DNA from: Lingula anatina
Lineage: Eukaryota > Brachiopoda > Lingulata > Lingulida > Lingulidae
DNA length: 51,926 nt
Reading direction: 5' to 3'
NCBI RefSeq assembly: GCF_001039355.2
Contig: NW_019775571.1
Span: 263,782 to 315,707, forward strand
In this document: piece after piece, positions 1 through 12,800 of the stretch
Layout: the number at the start of each line of letters is the position of its first letter
Position numbering within the stretch: the stretch's first letter is position 1
Notes under the pieces: model-generated
Told to the model about the DNA's origin: nothing
The model's input: only the letters and a program-made list of their open reading frames with translations
Database searches by the model: none
Program-made: the position numbers and the translations under genes

Positions 1-912
1 TCTGTTACTGTTTTGCACATGTCCATAAGTTGCCTTTTGTTTTCATGTTCACTTTTGAGAAAAATGTCAAGTTACATCTATTTTTCCATCTAACTTCATA
101 AGTCGATAAAAAATTAAAATATCTGTTTTTTTTTTCTTTTGAAAATCTATCTATAACCTAGATATATTGTACTTTAATTTACAGTCAAACTTGGTACATC
201 GATTAAAAAACGTACCAACGTCAATCTACCATTGGCCACAAAAATGCTCTCTACTCAAGATTCAGAACATCTTATGGCACTTAATTTTCTCTTTATTCAA
301 TCTAATATATGTCACCTGCTACATAAGCTACAAGCATGTGAATCCTCTTATGCATTTAAAGGATTCCACTGTTACTATAAGTATCAAACTAATGGTGCCA
401 GCCAGCTTATCAAGGCAATTTTGCTTTTAGTGCCAAATTAAGTCAAAACCACCTAAAGCAAAAATGAATCCTTGTGAATTGATTGTGCAGTTTGCACCAA
501 ACTACCAAACTAAGAAAGGACTTCATGTATTACACATATAAATACTTATTTATAAATAACTACTCCATTCAAATTCTTGAATTTTATGAGTTACACAAAA
601 AAGTATGTGACAATTAGGAAAACACCAGTCACCAGCAAAGTTCTCCTCAACCATTATCATAGCACAACCTACATCTATAGATACATGTATTTGCTTGCCT
701 GACTTGCTTAGATCTCAAGTACATATATTTGTGAGAATGCTTTCAATTCCACACAATTGTCTTCCTAAAAAGTTATACACAGAAACTGGTGATAGTATAT
801 ATGAAAACCATTTTATTATCAAAAAAAAAAAAAAAACATTTATAAGTTAAACCTTTAAAACAAAATATCAGAACCTAGCCACTCTTTAACGTCTTATCAA
901 TTCTATCATTAC
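1..912. other. AT-rich stretch, no supported gene
   Basis: AT-rich DNA with short homopolymer runs. Only small open frames of under 90 codons occur, without convincing splice sites or recognisable protein. It probably lies within or beyond the 3' part of the minus-strand gene whose exons are seen at 913-4688. The next exon of that gene was not found here. Confidence 0.4.
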
Positions 913-3900
913 CTGCTGACTCTGTGTCGTCTGCTGAAAGTAAAGTCAGGACAAGGAATACGAGCCCACAGCCTGGTTGACATTGCCTCCACCACATTGC
1001 GGGCTGAAACAGAAAAGCATGTCATTCAAACTGGCATCCACTTGGGCATTGATCGCTCCTGATAAAATTATCCTTTAAAATGTACACTAGTTTCTATGGT
1101 GACAATCTCCTTTTGGTAGTCATTGATTTTAATGTAGCATCCCAGTGGCAGTTTAAGCTTTCCAGGAGTGCAAATCTTCTGGCGGGTTAGTTGAAGATCG
1201 TTACAGTTACAGTTTGGTTATCTTATGTACAGCATACATCACACTATCAATACTCGGCGGCAGCTATCAATATCTTCTATGTAGGGAAGATGTTGCAAAG
1301 CCCTTGGTCTTCAACTCAACAAAACCATAAATTGATACTAAAAATGCTTTCAGCTATTTGCCAATAGATTTCTCAGACACCCGCAAACAAACTGAGTATG
1401 GGCAAATGCGATAGCTCTGTTCTGTCAAACTTCACAGATTAATGCCAGTAAAACAACTGTACAAAAACCCATTGAGCAGCATTACGTACATTGTATTGAC
1501 CACATCACAGACAGACTTGCCCCGGTAAGAAGATCGGCATTTCTTGCCCAGCTCCAGTTTAGGATGGAAACAAACATTAAGATTCCGAAAAGTGCATCAT
1601 CTATCAATTTCATGATCAATAAAGTCAACCCAATCAAACAGTTAAGCCGGGGTACAGGTTGTAACTCTGAGTTGTCTGGCTAACACTTACCCCAACTTGT
1701 TCATTCTACCTACTCGGCACCTGAGTGGAGATCATTCATAGGTCATCTGCCATTCTCCCACTGGTGGATGATGAACCATGGCGGCCTGCCAGATACAACT
1801 ATAAATCTTACAACAAATCTTGATCTCCTTGTGAAATTACCTGGAATGCTTGTTGCAAAGATATAAGTGAAATTATATTGAATACCTGGAACAATTTACT
1901 TATTTGAAGAGTACTAAAAGTAGCTTTAGTTAGCGAGGTACTTACGTCTTCATATTTGAAATCAAGTAAAATTACATCAAGAAAGATTTTTTTTTTTTTT
2001 TGGTGTAGCTATTAAAAATTAATCAGGGATGCTTGTGATAAAATACACCTGTTATTTACTTCTCAAAAAACGGTTGGGATATTTGGGATAAGGGCAAACT
2101 ACATGTAAATTTACCTGTAAAACAATCTAACATGCAGTGTCTGTGGCATGGTTCCAACAATCTGCCCAATAATTAAAAATAAAGTCCAACACTATCCCAG
2201 CAATTTCTGTGCTTTCATAAACTATAAAGAGGTGTCCAGAATAGTCTTATTTTCTAAATTACAATATTAATTTAGGAAAACATCAATATTAAATTCTTTC
2301 TAATCTTTAAAAAAATAAAAAAAAGTGCTTGGATTACTTGATATGAGTCACTGAGGTGGAGTTGACATAGAGAAAAAAACATTCTCAAAATTTGTTTCAT
2401 TAACTATTTCACTGTGTAATAATTTGTCCCCCATGCCTTTAATCATTTACTTATAGCTATTCTTAATCCATTTATACATCCATAGTATTAAGTAACCAAT
2501 ATTTTCTCAGTGATTTTTGCATCTGATAATTGAGATTGATTTATAACATGCTCAAAAATATCTAGTTGCAGATTCTGTTAGACATTAGAAGCAAGAGGAA
2601 TGAAGCATTGTAACTTCTCGTAATTATTTCTTTATCAATTATCTGGAACAAGCCATGGAGTTGCCTGCAAAATCATTTAGTCAGTTCTATGTTATTCAAC
2701 AGAATCTTATTTCAAGTCCCATCAAAGTTTAACCTTGGGTTTTCAGTCAATACCATTAGTTTATCAGGCAGTATAAGCACACACAAGCAGGTTGCCTCTC
2801 TCCCAGCGGGAGCTGAGCTCTGAATACTTTCTAACAGAGAGCAATTTCACATTTGGACACAAAAGGTGGAGGATCAATAGACAAGTGTCAAAGATATTTT
2901 ATTCCAGCTTAATACGCTCCTGCCAAACAATAACAGATCTCTAAATCAGAAGAAAATAAATAGAGCTCCTGTGCCGCCACATGGAGTCATGGTGTCTAGA
3001 CAATAAGATCAAGCTGCTCAATTAATGAACCAAGCCGAGTCTGTAATAAGATTATTTCATGAAATTAACACAATAAAATAGTTGATTACAATCCGACTTT
3101 ATCTGCTAAAGATTTTTCTCTATCTTTTGCATGAAGAATATCATAACTGAAGATAGTAAATTATGGCCAGCTAAATAACAGCCTCACAATAAAAAGCTGC
3201 AATCCAGGGATATTTCCAACAGTTCCTGCAGGGAAAATCAACTGACCTCCCGCAGGAATCAGTCTAGGGTCATCTGTCAGATCCTGAACACTGTGGATAA
3301 CAATTCTAATTAAGCAAAAAAGCCCAAGCAAGGAATAGTCAAGTCAATTGGGGTCCATTTACCAGACAGCTAGGTAAGCAAACACATATGCTATCTTAAA
3401 TCCAGAATCAATTAATGCAAAATTGTAAGATACATAATCCACATAAACATACTCAGAAACTAATTAGGATCCAGGCCCCTAGCCAACAATTTTAAAGTGG
3501 TGACTCTTTACTGAAAAAGTGGACTTTCTGTCATGAAACCATCATGAACCTAGATCAAATTTTGTTAAAACCAGACTTTTTCCCCATCAAAAGGGCGGTT
3601 TGTTGAAACCTCCACATCCCCTGGCTACAGGCACGGAAACTGTTTAATTTCATATCTGGATATCATTGACAATGCTGTTAATTCAGGTTTATAACTTTGA
3701 AACCTTAAATTGTGTTCTTATTTAATTACACCAATCAGCAGGCAGGTACTTATGTTTTATTATTATCATAACAATAGCAATAATACTTTATAATGATTCT
3801 CAAACACGAGACAGAACAGCTTGGTTTATAAAAAAACAAATACACCAGCTGTCATCTAAGTAAAAATCCATGGCTTTACATTGAATCTCATTCATATATA

Positions 3901-4688
3901 CAAGTCAAGTGCAACTTCCATTGCATCCAACAATACACACTGAATAGTTTCTGTAAAGGTGAACAGAAAAAAATGTGTTAGTTGAGATACAGTTCTCAAA
4001 CAACACAATGTACACTATAGCGCAAAGTGAAATAATTCCCATTTCCTGTTGTTTAGTACCACTGTAAGTGTCAAAACAATAAAGATTTGGTATTATCCAA
4101 ATCTGCTTGCTAGTGTTAACTCTTTTGCACTGATTTGCAAGTCACATAACACACAGAGGCATTCTCTTTGTCTTTTTTGGAAGATTTAGTTCCTTTTTTA
4201 CCTTCATGCTGGCCATTGATAACTTCTCCTGGGGACATCCTTGCTTCTCCAAAGGTTAGACGCTCATGAATGGTTGCTGTTGACATATGACTTATTTAGC
4301 TTATTCCATATATTTTTATTCTAAGGATTGAAGAGGCAGTTTAAAATTATCATTTATGTCCCCAAAAGGCATTTTATCAATTAAATTTCCCTTTAAGTTA
4401 TTCATATGAACTAAAAAATGAGTTAGTTTTTGTTACTTTTGTGAAAAAAAATATAGTGGTGTAATTGCATTTTGGTCTGCGAACCTGGCAACTGAACAGA
4501 TCAATGTCAAAAAAAAGTTACAGGTCTTTTCTGGGTTACTTTCAACAGTTATATCATGCTTTGTGTTATTAATGAATTCCAGAGTGCTAATGTTGCGCTT
4601 ACTTGTTATCTGTTATAAATACAGTAGGCCCTACTGCAGCTCCAGCCGACTTTGTGGTGGATCTGTTTAAAAATTCACTCTTGCTGCC
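913..4688 (-). CDS. Unidentified minus-strand multi-exon gene (partial model)
   Basis: Four blocks on the minus strand look like exons. In transcription order they are 4688-4603, 4290-4202, 3290-3247 and 1003-913. The first begins after a pyrimidine-rich ...CTTTCAG and ends at GTAAGC. The third follows ATTGTTATCCACAG. The fourth follows TTTCTGTTTCAG and ends CAG|GTAATG. Blocks 3 and 4 join in phase (GGA G|CC CGC) to read VQDLTDDPRLIPAGARNVVE and onward to a Trp/Arg-rich stretch. Blocks 1 and 2 can join in phase, giving a segment containing TIHERLTFGEARMSPGE, but the acceptor of block 2 is poor. Blocks 2 and 3 do not join in phase, so an exon between them is probably missing from the model. 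No start or stop codon was found. I do not recognise the family. The gene is head-to-head with PDHA1, whose start lies about 0.75 kb away. Confidence 0.4.
1004..3246. other. Probable intron, no feature recognised
   Basis: AT-rich sequence between two exon-like blocks of the minus-strand gene. I see no convincing coding exon, RNA gene or repeat with clear boundaries. Confidence 0.35.
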
Positions 4689-4799
4689 CTGAAAGATCGA
4701 AGTGCAGGTCACGTACACGTGAGAACTCAAACATTAATATTAAGCGTAGGTCTCTTAATCATCATTTTGACGGTAATTAAGTTTCTCTTGTATGTGAAA

Positions 4800-4964
4800 G
4801 AGGGTAGGGAGTACCCCCCCCCCCCCTTAATCACCAATACATAATCAGGCCAATCACCAAAAATTCCTGAATCGCGTTTCACGCAGAAAATTGGGGTCAA
4901 ATAACGCATCACGCTCGAAAAATAAGGCCAATCACGCGGAACGCAAAAGGTATTCCCTACCCTC
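4800..4964. mobile_element. 165-bp element with ~16-bp terminal inverted repeats (MITE-like)
   Basis: The left end GAGGGTAGGGAGTACC (4800-4815) is the reverse complement of the right end GGTATTCCCTACCCTC (4949-4964) except for one base. The interior starts with a poly-C run and has no coding potential. The size and palindromic ends fit a non-autonomous DNA transposon, but no target-site duplication was identified. It lies between the divergent minus-strand gene and the PDHA1 start codon, so it could affect the shared upstream region. Confidence 0.5.
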
Positions 4965-5431
4965 GTAAAATTAAAGAGTACTGAACCCGCCCCCTCCCCA
5001 ATTCCCATTTTTCTTGCATACACGTAAAATAAAAAAGCGGACAGGAACAGCAAATATAATCATACCCAGAAATACACGCATACAACAAAAAATGAGGAGC
5101 CGACATAAAAGTTGTTTGACAGGGCCAAATAGGATGCACACACATACCGCATATAACATAGATACACATTTCGCGCCACGTTTGTATTCGTTTATTCGTC
5201 GTTTAGTTTCGTTGCTAAGTGCACATATCAACATGTTATAAAAGCATTGTAAATATCCATATATTTTTTTTTTATATTTCTTTGTATCATAGTGACCCTT
5301 TGATGATGTAAAAAAATAAAGGCAATTTTTGACAAATAAAATTCAAACATCCTACTATCTCTACATTTCCCGGTTGCTCCAGCAGAAAATTAGGTGACCT
5401 CCAAGGTTTTCTGATTTTCAAGCAAATAACC

Positions 5432-5796
5432 ATGCTACGGATTCTCTCAAATTTGACCAGAAGCGGACACTGTGATAAGCAGGTAATGATGTCATTGTGC
5501 TTTTAATTTTCTCTCTGATACATATTCTTTTTCAGACAAAATACTAATGGCGTTTGTCAAACCGCTGCAACTTCGCCTCGGACGGCTTAGGACTGTATAT
5601 TTAACATTTTAATTCAATTTATGTTATGTACATTTATTGTGGTGCCAAGGTCAGTCAAGTCTGTAAAGTTAGCAAGAAACTGACATTGAATTTTTGGATA
5701 AAACTCTTAATGGGAACTTCTCAATTTTTATCCCAAACGAACCTCTAAATTCCAAATCTGTTCAGTAGAATTTTAACAGCGAGTACAATTATGTGC

Positions 5797-5863
<67 letters not shown>

Positions 5864-6819
5864 CAGTTTGGTGCCTGGTCATTACAACCTATGTTGATGA
5901 TCTTTCCCTGGGAAAGATACAGCCCAGCTCCCATGTGAGGCACTGAAAGCTAGCAAGCTTACAATATCGTTCTCAGTCTGGCCAGAGCTCCGTAACTAGA
6001 AAGCATCTCAAATAGCAATATCACCTTTTATTTCGAGGCTGTTATATGGGGCAAGTAAATCCCAAGTTATGGAATAGAGACACTTTCACTAGGTCGCAAT
6101 TTGCTATGCTTTCAAGTTACAGAGCCCAGGCCCCCGTTTCACAAAAAAACTTAAGTCGGTTTCCCTGACTTAGGGCTTGGTTACCAACGTAATTAAGTCG
6201 TTACGTCACTAAGTCCCGTTTCACAAGGAATCTAAAAGGTCGCTTACGTCGTTATTTTCTTAGCTGTAAGTCGACGATGTCAAGCCTCCTCGGGAGGAGA
6301 CTTAAGTCGGCAAGCTCAACTAAAACTCGGTAAATGAGAGCATAAACAACAAAAATTTGGAAAGAACATACCTCCTTCAAGATATTGTGTTAAAATATCC
6401 TTGAATAGCACTGACATTTATGGAATATTAAAATAAAAAATAAAATTCCACTTTACCCAGCCGATTGCGTGTTTGTTTATGTTTTTGACCGCTAGACGTC
6501 CCTCAGTAGTGTTCCACGACAAGCTAATGTTTAACTGTTACTTTGAAGTTGTATTGAAGTTAAACTTATCAATGAAGTTCAAAAACAAACATTGTTTGTG
6601 TTTTGGCTGACTTTTATTGTTGATAAACGATCGTTCTCGGCNNNNNNNNNNNNNNNNNNNNNNNNNNNNNNNNNNNNNNNNNNNNNNNNNNNNNNNNNNN
6701 NNNNNNNNNNNNNNNNNNNNNNNNNNNNNNNNNNNNNNNNNNNNNNNNNNNNNNNNNNNNNNNNNNNNNNNNNNNNNNNNNNNNNNNNNNNNNNNNNNNN
6801 NNNNNNNNNNNNNNNNNNN

Positions 6820-6877
<58 letters not shown>

Positions 6878-9800
6878 CAGTTTGGTGCCTGGTCATTACA
6901 ACCTATGTTGATGATCTTTCCCTGGGAAAGATACAGCCCAGCTCCCATGTGAGGCGCTGAAAGCTAGCAAGCTTACAATATCGTTCTCAGTCTGGCCAGA
7001 GCTCCGTAACTCGAAAGCATCTCAAATAGCAATATCACCTTTTATTTCGAGGCTGTTATATGAGGCAAGTAAATCCCAAGTTATGGAATAGAGACACTTT
7101 CACTAGGTCGCAATTTGCTATGCTTTCAAGTTACGGAGCCCAGGAATCCTGCTTCAACCCCTAACTTAAGTGCTGAGTGCCAAGTGGGCAGACAGAAGGT
7201 ACCATTTGTGAAGGATTGATATGTCCCTGGACTGGAACGAACCCATGTCCTCCTGCTCTGGAGGTGGACACTTTAACCACAAGGCCATCCAGTTGGTCTT
7301 ACTGTTCTTGGTACTTTCATTTCTTTACTTAAATTGAACACTACTTAGAAGATTGTGGTAAGAGTGTTGCTTTGAGCTTTAATTCATTAGATCAGCAAAG
7401 GTCTATCAACTTGCCAGTGAAAAATGTCAGTGCCTTTGGTTAACTTAACTTTATTAGGTAGCCTAACTTGATAAGGTGGATTACACAGTGTTAGTTCTTT
7501 TTAAATCATCAAATAAGGAATTAATTTCAGTCTTCGGTCATTTGTAAATAAGTGCTCATGCTAAAATTGAACAGAATTGCAATCCACATGGGAACAAAAA
7601 AAAAGGACTTATCATCTAATACAGACATGGTGAAACTACCTGATCTACTGATCATGGCCACTTGAAATGCCACAGGACCTGCAAGATTTTTTATATTACA
7701 GGTCCTCTGAACTGGCAAGGTTTAAGTGAAAATGCAATACATAATAATAAGTCACATATAAAAAAAGACTCACAAGTTATGGAAATTGGATATTTAGTTT
7801 CAAAAAAAGACTTATGGAAATTGAATATTTAGTTCGTACCTGCACAGAATTAGGAGGACCTATAGATTTGTTATAGTGCAGGTCCTATTGACCTTCAATA
7901 TTTCCAAATTTTTCTCCATGTCTGCTAATCCAAGCTCAGGGCACGTTTTTTAATCATAGCACCTTCCCTAGTACAAGCTTCTGTCTGTGCCACTCTTTTT
8001 TTATGTATATAATTGTGTTTTCATAAATATTTGCTGCTGTGCTACAAACAGGTAGCCATTTTGGTGGTTAGAGCCCATGCTTGAAACTGTGTTATCCTTA
8101 TATTAAAAATTGTCAAAACCATTTCCTTTCTGTTCCTCTGACATTTGTTGTGATATTTTTTTTTTTTTGGAAAGTTGAACAGGTAAATAGTAATTCTAAA
8201 TAGTGTTTGCCATATTGCTATTTCAAAACTTTTAAATAAAAGTGTAAAGGCATTTCAGTTCTAATTTTTGTCTGAAATATGTTTTGTTACCATTTGTTTC
8301 AGGGTTTACTCTGCTTGGTCAGTGTGAGAAATGCATCAACTGTTCCGGAAGCAAGTTTTGAGAGTCAGGTATGTTTTAACCGATATATAACACCCCTGGA
8401 TAGTTAGCATGTGTTGAATTTATATAAAAAGTTAAGGAAAAGCAGAGGCTTCTAAGACAATAAATGTTAAGGAAACAATTGTCACCCTATGCTATAAGGA
8501 AACATTTTCTATTGATATGAAAGTCTAAGATGATTCGATTTAGGTTTAGACATTGAAAAATATCTATTTCTTGCCAATTTAACATTGTTTATTTGGCAGA
8601 ATAAGAGAAATTTTTATCATTATCTCAGAATACCAAAAAAGCAGTGACAGCAGACTCTGATGGCCCTTAAATCAAATATATGTAAAAAGAGATTAGTTTA
8701 AGAATTTTTTCTATATTTTTTCTAAATTTTAACGGTAAAAAATTTTTTTTCAATAAGTGTTTCTCGTGGTTGTCATTTGGCTACGATAAGATATGCACAA
8801 AATGACAATTTTCATATATCATTTTAAATTCAAATTTATTTCAATTTGTGATTTACTGTTCGTAAAAATTCCATAATGGCAAGGCTAGATACTGGTGAAT
8901 TATTCTCATAATATTGAACTAATGCTTTTTTCCAGCCTTTCAAGCTTCATCTGACAGAGGAAGGTCCCAGTACAACCACTAAATGTTCACGCGATGATGC
9001 TCTGCTTTACTACAGACAGATGCAAACCATTCGAAGGATGGAGACAGCTGCGGGGAACATGTATAAAGAGAAAGTCATCCGAGGATTTTGTCACTTATAT
9101 TCAGGACAGGTATATTATGGGAGCAATCAGTACTTGATCTGTTGTGTTTTTATGTCATTTCTGAAATGTGTATGCCTTTGCAGTTTGTAGTATATTTTAA
9201 AATGAATATTTGAGGTCAGTCTGAAATCTTTCTGAAGTGTACATGTCTACAATTACAAATATTTTTCATTACTTTGAACTGATTTTGGTTTAAGAAATTG
9301 AGAAGTTTACTTTTCATAAAGTTGTCCTGAGTTCAGTTAAACATATGGACTGAGAGATTATTGAATAATAATTTAAAAAACAAAATATTTGCATACTAGG
9401 AAGCATGCTGTGTTGGTATGACTGCCTCTATTCTGAAGTCTGATGCTGTGATCACAGCTTATAGAGCTCATGGCTGGACATACATGAAAGGTGTCTCTGT
9501 CACTGGAGTACTGGCTGAACTGACAGGTAATTCCAACATATGTCACATGCACCACATGCAGCCACACCAAACGTAATCAGGTATACAGCTAACTCTGTAG
9601 AATTAATATTTACCTGATCAAGTGAATGGTTTACAAGTAACTAACATGGAAAATTAAACCCTGTTTGAACTGGAATGTATCTCCATGAAAATTCTGGTCC
9701 AGTCTACAAGTATTCACCAAGATGAGGAGAAACATTCTATTCTGTTTTATTCAATAACAATTCTTGAGTTTAAAGTTTCCTTTACATCATAGAATGGGCT

Positions 9801-12800
9801 ACAATCTATTTTTCTTTGTCTTTTCTCCTTGGTGTAATAGGGGGTTTATCTTGAGAATTTTTTCCACAAGCTTTTCCTTTTGCTGGCATTGCATACAGGG
9901 CATCCAGTTGAAAGTTCTCATAATTTTGCTGAATATCTTCAGAAACATAAATGTCACAGTCCATCATAACAGCCTCTTTGTTATAGAGACTGTCGCTATC
10001 ACTGCCTTCCTGAAGGTCCTCTGATGTGTAAATGTCACAGTCGGTCATAATAGTTTCTTCATTGTAGAGGCCGTTGCTGTCAGTGTGAACAGTCCGTGTA
10101 ATGGTACCATTGTCAAATTCATTTTCTATAGAATCTTGACTATCTATCCCTGATGTCCCATCACCATATAGGTCATTAGCTACCATATAGTCAATCTGTG
10201 AGTGTGCAGCATTATCACTATTAGTCTTGGGATCTGCAGTAAAGTCATTTTCAAATGTGGTGATCTTAGTTGTATCATTGTGGGCCTCTTTGAAACAGAG
10301 GGTCCTGTAAAATAGATAAATAATTAATAAGTAATAATGGTAATGAATGAAAGAGATATAACAATTATGAAGAAAGACAATTAATTATCTGCTGGTACTC
10401 TTATCATTGTCTGTTTTTGTAACATTTGATCTGAATTTAAAGAGAATATTATGCTATATTGTATGTCACTCACATTACGAATTAAAATGGCAAGACATAG
10501 ATCAGTAGATAGATATGTTGTTGAGCTTTGTAGTGCTCCAGTGTATAATGAACTGTGTATTGACCTGCACTGGTGGCAAATTAGTAGAATATTTTGTATT
10601 ACTAGATTGTTTCTTACAGCAGCTGGATCTTTTTCAGGCAGTGCTTAAACATTTAATGTACATGTATTTTGGTATCTTTTGCAGATAGATGTGGTTGTTA
10701 GTTTATGGGTAGACATACCTGTGACCATGTTTCCTCCTGTAGAGAATGAACAGTACTAGTGAAACACACAAAGCAGTAGGAACAACCACTCCCATAGTAG
10801 CTCCAATCACTGTAACTTTAAAAAGGGAAAAGCTTGATCTCTTGCCTTATGTTAGAAGTAAAGAAATACGATTTAAAGCCAAAGAAAAGGCTGTCAAGAA
10901 TTTTCACTGGGCCATATTTTTCTTATACCCCCTTTACACTGGACGGCGTCCTTTCTGCGTCCTTTCTGCGACCATGAAATTTGGCATCGCTGTGGTCTTA
11001 ATAAAAAGGCACGAGCATTGATTTTGTATCAGAATGAATGCTCAATGATCGGCCAGTTGTCGGCACGTAAAGTATTATAATTTTTTAACTCTCAAATGGG
11101 ACCGTACTGCTGGACGCAGAAAGGACGCCGTCCAGTGTAAAGGGGCCCTTAGTATTTATGAAAATGCAAGTGACTTTGCACGTGTCTTACCTATCTGGCT
11201 ATTGGCACCAGTATTTTTTGCTTCACCTAATATAACCACTGTTGATGTGTAGTGAACCGAAAGCCCGGTGGTCTGATCAACAGCAGTTGTCCTTGCTGTA
11301 GTAGGCTCTGTCTCTCTTACTATTAAAAAATAATTTTTGAATGAAAAAATGACTTGGACTCTATAGGGGGAGCTAAATCAGTAACTATATGTTCTAGATG
11401 CATAGATGAGGATTATTTTGGACTTTCTGTGAAATATCTGGTATTTTTGGTGTAAACTGACTGATTGCATTTTATCCAAAGTACATAGTACCATATCTCC
11501 TTACTTCTGTTCACAGACAGCGACTATATGTCCCCTTACCTCAGATAGACTGATGATGACATTATCATTACACAAACGGTAACTTGTCCCTTTACTTCTA
11601 TTCAGAAATATTGATATGCACCCATACCTCTGTACACAGACACTGAGGTTTCCCCTCCACATGTCTGAGTGTTATCTCCTGTGCAGGGTGAAGTACAGTT
11701 CCCCCCAGCAGCCCCCAGTAAGTTGTCATGTCCACAGTAACAATAGTGGTGTCTGACTACAGCCAGCTCATACCCTGCAGTTCCATTACAGAACTCAATA
11801 CATGTGCTGGAATCCATGTCCTGCATGGTCATGTTGATTGTGTCTCTCAAGTCTGTGGCAGCAAAACAGCCCACATAGCCAGGTATACCTTGGAAATATA
11901 GAGATTTTTGGTACCATTTTGCTCTGACAGTTACTGTCTTTAACACAATGTAATCATTAACTACATGTGTAGGATAGAAGTGGTATTATGGATGAAATGC
12001 CAAATATTTACCTGGTATTTTTTAATGAACATCAATGAACTCTCATTAGACCTCCTTAGTTTTAAATTTTATTATTTTCATTGTGAAATGCTCATCTTGG
12101 GAATGTAGTTGAACATCTCAAGGTAGTTGTTATTATCACAGACACAAAAAAGCAAAAGATGAACTGGGTTGTCCATTTACCTGTACACTGCAGTGTATTG
12201 TTCCATGCCACTGCAAACCCCCGTTTCCTTGGGTTGTTAGTACACACAGCAGTCTTAGGTCCTAGTACCATTTCACCAGCATGACACTGGACACTCACTG
12301 TATCTCCAAACAGGAAGGGACCTTGATGTTTGTCTACGCGAACTACACTCCCATTTGTCATCAGCCAATCACTGCTGCAGTTCCCAGCTAAAACATTGAT
12401 AAAACCCTGTGTGTCATTATAATCATGTAGAGAGATTTTTTTTAACCAATATATGATGCCATAGAGATTTAGAAAAGGCAATGGGATTTGATACAATTGA
12501 GATTTTAATCTGTGGAATTGATAGCATGATGGTTTCGGATCATAATTTTATCTGGTTAAGTCCATATCCAGTAGTTTAAAGTGGATATATAGGCAAATGA
12601 AATGTTTTTTTGTTATATTTCAAATTCATATTTTATTTATTAGTCAGTTTATTTTTCTTCTTCTTCTTCTTCTTATTCTTATAATTATTCCTATTATTAA
12701 AGGGGTGATTATGACTTAACTTACTGAGATAGACGTTCATCCTCCAGTCCCCTCCACATATTTGTTGCTTGTTTCCTTTACACCTTTGATTGCATTCGCT

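Noticed and set aside
4727-5241. Overlapping short open frames on both strands near 5 kb
   Set aside because: They cross a poly-C run and a MITE-like element, with no homology or splice support.
6538-6960. Open frames of 86-136 codons across the N run and (TA)n tract
   Set aside because: They consist of X residues and Tyr-Ile repeats from the microsatellite and are not coding.
7229-7292. Possible functional tRNA gene on the minus strand
   Set aside because: A/B-box-like motifs are present but the arms do not pair properly, and it is continuous with a repeated SINE body.
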